DNA of 39,173 bases, taken from NCBI GenBank assembly GCA_015478725.1, contig JADMIG010000023.1, positions 1-39,173 of the forward strand, written 5' to 3'. Below are positions 35,184 through 39,173 of this stretch, piece after piece. The position numbers were made by a program, and so were the translations under genes. This stretch comes from Chloroflexota bacterium (GTDB lineage: Bacteria > Chloroflexota > Limnocylindria > Limnocylindrales > CSP1-4). Below the pieces are notes generated by a model, which was given only the letters and a program-made list of their open reading frames with translations, was not told the origin of the DNA and searched no databases. How positions within the stretch are numbered: position 1 is the first letter of the stretch; every line of letters starts with the position of its first letter.

Positions 35184-35200
35184 GGGAGGTCAATGGTAGC
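35131..35200. repeat. Repeat copy 1: native dnaE promoter and first codons
   Basis: This is the presumed parent of a dispersed direct repeat. On the minus strand it holds the -10-like TACCAT, nine bases, the dnaE GTG and about 17 codons. The best-matching core with the other copies is 35150-35200. Beyond it, copies 2 and 4 show an insertion (around TCAATAGC) and then match again at the GAATTC/GAGTTC end. Confidence 0.85.
35193..35198 (-). promoter_or_regulatory. Putative -10 box (TACCAT) of dnaE
   Basis: TACCAT on the minus strand is nine bases from the dnaE GTG. The mRNA between them reads TGACCTCCC, which has no purine-rich ribosome-binding site, so a leaderless or near-leaderless transcript is likely. 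The hexamer is preserved in repeat copies 2 and 4. Confidence 0.5.
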
Positions 35201-35507
35201 CCGGCGACGGGCGGGCCGATGGTCGCCCATCTTCTCGAGTAGGCGGCGTTCATCGCTTCGAAGTCGCTCATCCGCCCCAGAAGACGTTCACGTGAACGAC
35301 GTGTCCAAGGTCGGATCCGACCGACGAGGGCATCACCTCGAAACTGTCGAGGATCTGCCTGGTCTGCGACCCTACATCCTCGCCAGCGAGACGACCCGTC
35401 GCCGGATCGACGCCCGCAGTCCCGCCGATCGTGATGAAGCGCTCCACCTTGGCGATGTGGCTGTACGGACCGATGGGAGCCGGCGTGCCAGCTGGCGGGC
35501 TTCGTGG
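35196..35507 (-). pseudogene. RidA/YjgF-family remnant (frameshifted, 3' end lost)
   Basis: This is the gene-poor stretch between the ketopantoate reductase-like gene and dnaE. Reading the minus strand from 35507 gives PPAGTPAPIGPYSHIAK, then FITIGGTAGVDPATGRLAGE and VGSQTRQILDSFE. Next come GSDLGHVVHVNVF and a stop. After a frame change near 35275-35285 the reading continues MSDFEAMNAAYSRRW and PPVAGLP. This order matches RidA (reactive imine deaminase) proteins (PYS, SG-x-DP-TG, Q-T-x-x-L, VxVNVF, DFxxMNxxY, VAxLP). No start codon precedes the first motif in frame, there is at least one frameshift, and the protein would end at the dnaE promoter. I take it as a decayed gene. A sequencing error could explain the frameshift but not the missing start and lost end. 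Confidence 0.65.
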
Positions 35508-36443
35508 TCAGTGGCCGGTCGCCGCCCGGTTGCGCTCCGCCCAGGGCCGCAGGATCGCGTAGATCGCCTCACAGGTCGGGACCGTCAGGCCGACTGCTCG
35601 GGCGCGGGTGGTGACGATCCCGTGGAGCGCCTCGAGCTCCATCCGTCGTCCGTGCACGAGATCGTGGTAGAGAGACGAGTACGAGTCGGCGGCGAGCCCG
35701 GCGGCCAGGGCGAGCTGACGATCGACCAGGTCGGCCGCGAGGTCGACGCCATCGGTTCTCGCGAGCGCCGTGACCTCTTCGAGGATCGAGCGGAACATCC
35801 TCCACGCCGCCGGATCGTCGCGGATCGGTCCGATCGGAAGGCGGACGGCTGCAGTCATCCCGGCAACCGCACAGATGAAGGAGAACTTCGACCAGAGATG
35901 GGCGCGGATGTCCGGGGTCATCTCCGCGTCGACGCCGCCCGCGACGAATACGTCGAGGATCCGTCGCGCGCGGTCGCTCGGGTGGCCGTCGAGCTCGCCG
36001 AACACGATCCGGTTCGCGGTCCCCGTCTGTTCGATGACGCCGGGCGCGGCGAGGGCGACGAAGACGAATGCCGCCCCACCCATGACGTGCCCCGGGCCGA
36101 TCACCGCCTCGATCCGGTCCTCGTTGTCGATGCCGTTCTGGAGCGAGAGGACGGACGTCTCCGGGCGAAGGAGAGGGCCGAGGCGGCCGGCCGCCTCGGC
36201 GGTGTCGTACGACTTGACGCAGAAGAGGACGAGGTCGACAGGTCCCACTTCCGATGGGTCGGCGACGGTCGCGAGACGAAGCTCAAGGTCGCCAAGCTGG
36301 CTCCGGACCTTGATGCCCTCAATACGCAGGGCCGCGAGCTGTGCCCCGCGGGCAATGAGGGTGACGTCCGTCCCTCCCGCCGCCAAACGCGCACCGAAGT
36401 AACCGCCGAGCGCACCCGCACCGTAGACCGCGACTTTGATCAC
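35508..36443 (-). CDS. Ketopantoate reductase-family (ApbA/PanE-like) protein
   Basis: This 311-residue NADPH-dependent reductase has a Rossmann motif at the N terminus (VAVYGAGALGGYFGARLAAG). DLVLFCVKSYDTAEAAGRL and LSLQNGIDNEDRI follow. The C-terminal helical domain has WSKFSFICAVAGMTAAVRLP, including the conserved catalytic-type Lys, and SSLYHDLVHGRRMELEALHG. PanE makes pantoate for CoA, but many family members act on other 2-oxo acids, so I give no symbol. The GTG at 36443 overlaps the stop of a 31-residue leader ORF (GTGA). That leader starts in repeat copy 2, so the gene probably uses the duplicated dnaE promoter. Confidence 0.88.
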   Translation of the reverse strand: MIKVAVYGAGALGGYFGARLAAGGTDVTLIARGAQLAALRIEGIKVRSQLGDLELRLATVADPSEVGPVDLVLFCVKSYDTAEAAGRLGPLLRPETSVLSLQNGIDNEDRIEAVIGPGHVMGGAAFVFVALAAPGVIEQTGTANRIVFGELDGHPSDRARRILDVFVAGGVDAEMTPDIRAHLWSKFSFICAVAGMTAAVRLPIGPIRDDPAAWRMFRSILEEVTALARTDGVDLAADLVDRQLALAAGLAADSYSSLYHDLVHGRRMELEALHGIVTTRARAVGLTVPTCEAIYAILRPWAERNRAATGH

Positions 36444-36535
36444 CACATACAGACCGTGGCATGGAATCGCAGATGCAAACTCGGAGTTATTGACAGGTGG
36501 AGCTGCGAAGGATCGTTCGGGGCGATGGTCGTCAC
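36440..36535 (-). CDS. Leader ORF 1 (31 residues), DnaE-like N terminus, coupled to the ketopantoate reductase-like gene
   Basis: Starting at the GTG equivalent to the dnaE start in repeat copy 2, this frame encodes VTTIAPNDPSQLHLSITPSL and 11 more residues. Its TGA overlaps the GTG of the next gene by four bases. The first eight residues are identical to DnaE. The start is nine bases from a TACCAT box, as in dnaE. Translation is not proven. The exact coupling, which also appears at leader ORF 3, argues for it. Confidence 0.45.
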   Translation of the reverse strand: MTTIAPNDPSQLHLSITPSLHLRFHATVCMW

Positions 36536-36552
36536 GGGAGGTCAATGGTAGC
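36478..36552. repeat. Repeat copy 2: duplicated dnaE promoter/leader
   Basis: This 75-base copy runs from AACTCGGAG to AATGGTAGC on the plus strand, and differs from copy 4 at only about six positions. Weaker similarity to copy 4 extends about 25 bases further, to about 36577. It sits directly upstream of the ketopantoate reductase-like gene, in the same orientation as copy 1 at dnaE. Confidence 0.85.
36545..36550 (-). promoter_or_regulatory. Putative duplicated -10 box (TACCAT) for leader ORF 1 and the ketopantoate reductase-like gene
   Basis: Identical in sequence and spacing (nine bases to GTG 36535) to the -10 box of dnaE, and carried in by repeat copy 2. Confidence 0.45.
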
Positions 36553-36631
36553 GGCGCGACCAAGCCGGGGCTGACGCCGCAGGAAGCGCACCGCGGCTGG
36601 GAACGTCGCCACAGGTGGATCGGTGGACTCG

Positions 36632-37216
36632 CTAGCGCGCGGCTCGCAACATGGAAACGACGGGCGGGCATGCTCCAGCCTGGGCCTGGCCGGTGACCTT
36701 GAATCCGTAACGCTCATAGAACGAGATGCTCCGGGGATTTGGGGTATCGAGATACACCGGCAGATGATCCTCGTCGACGACCGTGAGGCAATGCCTCATC
36801 AATTCGCCGCCAAGGCCCCTGCCTTGCACGGCCCCGTCGACGCCGAACCATGCCAGGTACCAATGCGGGAATCTCGGGTGTGCGTCATCCATCTGGCCGA
36901 GCATGGAAAAGGTGTCCTCGTGCTTGGCGGGCGCGACCGTCTCCGTGAGCACGGCGACGATGGCACTGCCGTCCACCTCCACCCGCGGAGGCAGCCAGAT
37001 GGCGACCGCCGAAAACTCGCCGAGCTGCCAGACCGTCTCGTGAGTGAACGCCTTGCCCCCGAACGCCGCCAGGAATTCGGGGAAGTGCGTCAGATACTGC
37101 CGCGCTTCCGGATACAGCCAACGCTCGACTGGGTCGGCGGCGAATGCCAGGACGAGGACGTCGAGGGCCCTCTGCTGCTCGTCCTCACGCACGGACAAGA
37201 ATTGAGTTGCGCTCAT
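36632..37216 (-). CDS. GNAT-family N-acetyltransferase (first)
   Basis: This 194-residue protein has the acetyl-CoA-binding motif VDGAVQGRGLGGELMRHCL followed by LPVYLDTPNPRSISFYERYG, a classic GNAT C-terminal half. The N-terminal half has DVLVLAFAADPVERWLYPEA and AVAIWLPPRVEVDG. The acetyl acceptor is unknown. It resembles the next acetyltransferase upstream in layout, so the two belong to one subfamily. The ATG at 37216 is preceded by AGGGAAGG at a good distance and lies 16 bases after the stop of leader ORF 2. Codon use here (for example CAAT, CATC and TCAA runs) is less GC-biased than in the core genes, which suggests transfer. Confidence 0.9.
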   Translation of the reverse strand: MSATQFLSVREDEQQRALDVLVLAFAADPVERWLYPEARQYLTHFPEFLAAFGGKAFTHETVWQLGEFSAVAIWLPPRVEVDGSAIVAVLTETVAPAKHEDTFSMLGQMDDAHPRFPHWYLAWFGVDGAVQGRGLGGELMRHCLTVVDEDHLPVYLDTPNPRSISFYERYGFKVTGQAQAGACPPVVSMLRAAR

Positions 37217-37232
37217 GTCGCCTTCCCTGCGG

Positions 37233-37304
37233 TCAGTCCGCGCTCGAAGTCCCAGCTATTGACCGGTCGAGCTGCACGAAGTCGTTCGGGGCCAGGGGGC
37301 TCAT
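37233..37304 (-). CDS. Leader ORF 2 (23 residues), DnaE-leader-like, between the two GNAT genes
   Basis: The frame encodes MSPLAPNDFVQLDRSIAGTS and three more residues. It shares APNDF.QL..SIA with leader ORF 3 and APNDF with DnaE. Its ATG overlaps the TGA of the upstream acetyltransferase gene (ATGA), and it ends 16 bases before the next acetyltransferase start. The promoter half of the repeat has been lost here, so it can only be expressed from the upstream gene's transcript. Whether it is translated is inference. Confidence 0.4.
   Translation of the reverse strand: MSPLAPNDFVQLDRSIAGTSSAD
37247..37304. repeat. Repeat copy 3: diverged, promoter part missing
   Basis: CAGCTATTGACCGGTCGAGC and CGAAGTCGTTCGGGGCC on the plus strand match copies 2 and 4. 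The sequence then departs where the others carry the start codon and -10 box. It lies between the two acetyltransferase genes. Confidence 0.75.
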
Positions 37305-37957
37305 CGGCCTTCGACCCGTGTCGAGGCCTGTGGCAGACGCCACATCGTCGAAATCGGGGCGTCGTCGAGCACGGACCGGAAGCCACCGAGCCGCCTGAAG
37401 CCGGCGCGCTCATACCGGTGATCGTTGCCGGGGTTCGTTGACTCGAGGTAAGCCGGCACGCCTGCTGCGTCCCATCGCGCCAGGTCCTCCGCCAGGAGGC
37501 GCTGGCCGATGCCCTGGCCCCGATGGTCGGGATGGGTCGCCAACAGGCTCAGGTAGGCGTGCGCCTCGTCGTGCGGGTGGTTCGCGGCGAAACGCTCCCA
37601 TAGGTCGAACATCGCGCGTACTGCGGCCGGCTCGAGCGTCGCCTTGACCAACTGCTCGAGCGCCTCCTCGCCAGCGTTCGACAGCTCGATCCCGTCGGGT
37701 GGGACCCAGACCGAAACGGCCGACGCATCGTCGGTCATGAACACGGTCGAGTAGCTGAGCGCACCCTCGACGTACAGCTGCCAGTAGGCCGCGTGGTGGA
37801 CCGTTGCGCCATCAGGTCTCGCGAGCGCCACGCTCCAAACGGGATCGTGAAGGAACGCCAGCGTCAGCGTCTCGGTCACCAGACCGACGTCGTCGAGCGT
37901 CGCCGGACGGGAGGCCATCGGGGCATTTTCCCCGAGGACCGTGGATCTCGTCATCAT
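37301..37957 (-). CDS. GNAT-family N-acetyltransferase (second)
   Basis: This 218-residue protein has the acetyl-CoA-binding segment LATHPDHRGQGIGQRLLAED and then PAYLESTNPGNDHRYERAGF, matching the layout of the downstream paralogue. The N-terminal part has TETLTLAFLHDPVWSVALAR and AVSVWVPPDGIELS. The acceptor is unknown. ATG 37957 is used because it overlaps the stop of leader ORF 3 (ATGA). ATG 37918 (MASRPATLDDVG) is also plausible and would start just before the GNAT fold. Its stop overlaps the start of leader ORF 2. Confidence 0.9.
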   Translation of the reverse strand: MMTRSTVLGENAPMASRPATLDDVGLVTETLTLAFLHDPVWSVALARPDGATVHHAAYWQLYVEGALSYSTVFMTDDASAVSVWVPPDGIELSNAGEEALEQLVKATLEPAAVRAMFDLWERFAANHPHDEAHAYLSLLATHPDHRGQGIGQRLLAEDLARWDAAGVPAYLESTNPGNDHRYERAGFRRLGGFRSVLDDAPISTMWRLPQASTRVEGR

Positions 37958-38124
37958 TCGGCCGGCGAACCACCGACCGACGCCTCGACTACCCGAGCGC
38001 GCGGTCTTGCAAGCTGACGCGTCAACGGGACGCCACCTGCACCAAGTCGCGGTGTGTCCGTGCGCGAACTCGGAGCTATTGACACGTGGAGCTGCGTGAA
38101 GTCGTTCGGGGCGATGGTCGTCAC
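37954..38124 (-). CDS. Leader ORF 3 (56 residues), DnaE-like N terminus, coupled to the second GNAT gene
   Basis: From the GTG in repeat copy 4 the frame encodes VTTIAPNDFTQLHVSIAPSS and 36 more, largely basic residues. The first ten are identical to DnaE (VTTIAPNDFT). The TGA at 37954-37956 overlaps the ATG at 37957. The GTG is nine bases from a TACCAT box. Conservation of the leader, box and coupling suggests real expression. The C-terminal part is unlike the other leaders. Confidence 0.42.
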   Translation of the reverse strand: MTTIAPNDFTQLHVSIAPSSRTDTPRLGAGGVPLTRQLARPRARVVEASVGGSPAE

Positions 38125-38141
38125 GGGAGGCCAATGGTAGC
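38067..38141. repeat. Repeat copy 4: duplicated dnaE promoter/leader
   Basis: This 75-base copy runs from AACTCGGAGC to AATGGTAGC on the plus strand. The 35-base core around the start codon is almost identical to dnaE. Weaker similarity to copy 2 continues to about 38165. It faces the second acetyltransferase gene and is divergent from the DUF5674 gene. Confidence 0.85.
38134..38139 (-). promoter_or_regulatory. Putative duplicated -10 box (TACCAT) for leader ORF 3 and the GNAT genes
   Basis: Same hexamer and same nine-base distance to the GTG as at dnaE. It would drive leader ORF 3, the second acetyltransferase, leader ORF 2 and the first acetyltransferase as one transcript. Confidence 0.45.
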
Positions 38142-38201
38142 CGCGCCACGCCAGCCGCTGCCGACACGCGCTCCGAGGTGGACTCCCGGGGCCGTTGCCA
38201 G

Positions 38202-38207
38202 TACGCT
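38202..38207 (+). promoter_or_regulatory. Putative -10 box (TACGCT) of leaderless DUF5674 gene
   Basis: TACGCT ends six bases before the ATG at 38214, the same distance as at uvrA, uvrB and the DUF6941 gene. No Shine-Dalgarno sequence is present. Confidence 0.5.
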
Positions 38208-38213
38208 CGACTC

Positions 38214-38594
38214 ATGGGACAGGACGAACCACGGGAGCCCACGCCCGCCATGCAGATCGTGCGGGAGACCATCGCGCTGTCCGCTCTCGAGCGAATGGCC
38301 GAGGGCATGTTCGAGAACCTCGTGAAGGCGGTCGTTGACATCGAGCAGGGCATCATGGCGGTCGGGGGTGAGATGCACGCCGACGAGGAGGCTCTGCTCC
38401 TCGACGAAGGCTCGCCGCAACCCACTCTCTGGGGGATCAACCTCTACCCGGCGCAGTTCGGCAGCGCGAGGTTCATCGAGTTCGACTCTGTGATCAACAT
38501 CCGCCCGCGGCAGGGCAACCGAACACGCTCGGTCGACGACGCGGCGGTGCGCGCGGCGGTCACGTCGATCGTCGCGCGAATGGTGGTCCGATGA
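38214..38594 (+). CDS. DUF5674-family protein
   Basis: This 126-residue soluble protein reads MQIVRETIALSALERMAEGM near the start. It then carries NLVKAVVDIEQGIMAVGGEM, HADEEALLLDEGSPQPTLWG and IEFDSVINIRPRQGNRTR. This matches DUF5674 as I remember it, found in scattered bacteria and candidate phyla and of unknown function. The strongly conserved HADEEALLL and NIRP.QGNR stretches look like functional sites. The ATG at 38214 is six bases after a TACGCT box; the frame is open 12 codons further but with no start signal. The stop overlaps the next gene (ATGA). Confidence 0.82.
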   Translation: MGQDEPREPTPAMQIVRETIALSALERMAEGMFENLVKAVVDIEQGIMAVGGEMHADEEALLLDEGSPQPTLWGINLYPAQFGSARFIEFDSVINIRPRQGNRTRSVDDAAVRAAVTSIVARMVVR

Positions 38595-38923
38595 CGATGC
38601 ACGCTGGCCTGGCGAGCGGTCGCTGGTGGACGCTCACGCTCGCGGAGCAGCTCGGCAACGCTGGCGCCGACGTCGGCCGGGCAGTCCGGGCCAGGCAGGA
38701 AGGCGACGAGGGCCGCTTCGAAGCGGCCCTCGATCGCGCGTTGGAGCTGCTCGATCTGACCCTTGCGGACCCTCGCTGGAGCGGCCCTCGCCTTCGTGAG
38801 ATCGCACGCACGCGCGAGGTCGTGTGCGACTTCCTCGTCGGGGACAACCTCTACCGATCGACTCCGGAGTTGCTCGACGCCTACTTCCTCGCCTTCGCCC
38901 TCGCGGCTCGGCGCGACAGGTAA
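38591..38923 (+). CDS. Small conserved hypothetical protein, partner of DUF5674
   Basis: This 110-residue, mainly helical protein contains TLAEQLGNAGADVGRAVRAR, ALDRALELLDLTLADPR, LREIARTREVVCDFLVGDNL and LLDAYFLAFALAARR. I recall a small uncharacterised family with this pattern (WTxLSxxEQxxNxGSEVxRA ... ALELLDLT ... REVxCDFLxxDN) that often travels with DUF5674. The four-base overlap (ATGA) implies coupled synthesis, so the two may form a complex. The function is unknown to me. A toxin-antitoxin pair is conceivable but unsupported. Confidence 0.78.
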   Translation: MTMHAGLASGRWWTLTLAEQLGNAGADVGRAVRARQEGDEGRFEAALDRALELLDLTLADPRWSGPRLREIARTREVVCDFLVGDNLYRSTPELLDAYFLAFALAARRDR

Positions 38924-39173
38924 CTCCGGCCGGCGCCGACGCACGCGCCCGCGCTGGCTGTGATTGCCGGACACGTCGTCGACGAGGACGCCCATCGGAT
39001 CGAGCCCTCCGTCCCAGGGTTCCGGCAGATGGCCATCAGGCGGGCACTGGTCTGCATGTCGGTGACGGGTGGCCCTCACCCGGGCATCTGGCAGGATCCA
39101 CGCGCCGGCCTGGCCCGATCCACGCTCAGGTCTGCCAGCGCCGCGTGGGGAGTCGGTGACCAACGCCCGCCTG
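38924..39173. other. Terminal 250 bases with no supported gene
   Basis: Frames are open on both strands here, as expected in GC-rich DNA. None shows a recognisable motif or a good start signal. A plus-strand frame from GTG 38960 runs to the window edge and could be the start of a gene, but I cannot support it. Confidence 0.4.

Noticed and set aside
30480-36551. A 2023-codon plus-strand open frame
   Set aside because: It runs across the GT2 gene in another frame and antisense to dnaE and the ketopantoate reductase-like gene. The composition is a shadow pattern and no domain is visible.
35131-38141. An integron or CRISPR explanation for the repeats
   Set aside because: There are only four copies, they are unevenly spaced with whole genes between them, no integrase or cas gene is visible, and I could not form an attC-like hairpin from the repeat.
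35131-38141. An insertion sequence carrying the repeats
   Set aside because: No transposase frame and no terminal inverted repeats could be found between 35200 and 38200.
38444-39163. A 239-codon minus-strand frame at the right edge
   Set aside because: It is antisense to the DUF5674 gene and its partner, has no motif, and is Arg-rich like other shadows.

Overview
The window is very GC-rich throughout, with dense genes, many GTG starts and many start/stop overlaps. A F420-type LLM oxidoreductase, an SCO4226-like nickel-binding protein, DUF6941, and several genes whose -10-like hexamer lies only 6 nt from the start codon suggest a high-GC, largely leaderless bacterium. Chloroflexota (a Limnocylindria/Ellin6529-type lineage) is my best guess. 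Actinomycetota cannot be excluded by reading alone.

Layout. (1) 1-903: 3' end of a UvrD/Rep helicase. (2) 857-4067, minus: an operon of a two-ferredoxin/GltD-type flavoprotein and two tandem paralogous membrane proteins of unknown family. (3) 4230-17339, minus: DNA-repair and housekeeping genes: a small hypothetical, a DUF6941 protein, uvrA, uvrB, then polA-mutM-ABC-F-coaE as a chain of overlapping genes. With the helicase this puts most nucleotide-excision-repair functions (UvrD, UvrA, UvrB, Pol I) in 17 kb. (4) 17502-20418: a DUF4242 protein, an ECF sigma/anti-sigma pair, an LLM oxidoreductase and tRNA-Leu(CAA). (5) 20439-31350: a glycan locus. A small initiating sugar-phosphate transferase (minus) diverges from a nine-gene plus-strand operon in which every junction overlaps: nucleotidyltransferase, B12/radical-SAM enzyme, methyltransferase, flippase, nucleoside phosphorylase, second methyltransferase, GT4, O-antigen-ligase-like polymerase and a processive GT2. 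(6) 31347-35183, minus: dnaE, convergent with the GT2 gene and sharing a CTAG for both stop codons.

(7) 35184-38213 is the most unusual part. The promoter, start codon and first codons of dnaE recur as a ~75-bp direct repeat at 36478-36552 and 38067-38141, with a diverged copy at 37247-37304. Each extra copy lies immediately upstream of an accessory gene on the same strand (ketopantoate reductase-like, and two GNAT acetyltransferases). Each opens a short leader ORF that begins like DnaE, and in two cases the leader's stop codon overlaps the start of the downstream gene. The result looks like an array of gene cassettes delimited by copies of a leaderless promoter. A frameshifted RidA-family remnant lies between the ketopantoate reductase-like gene and dnaE and runs into the dnaE promoter. 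(8) 38214-38923, plus: a DUF5674 protein and an overlapping small conserved partner. The last 250 bases hold no gene I can support.
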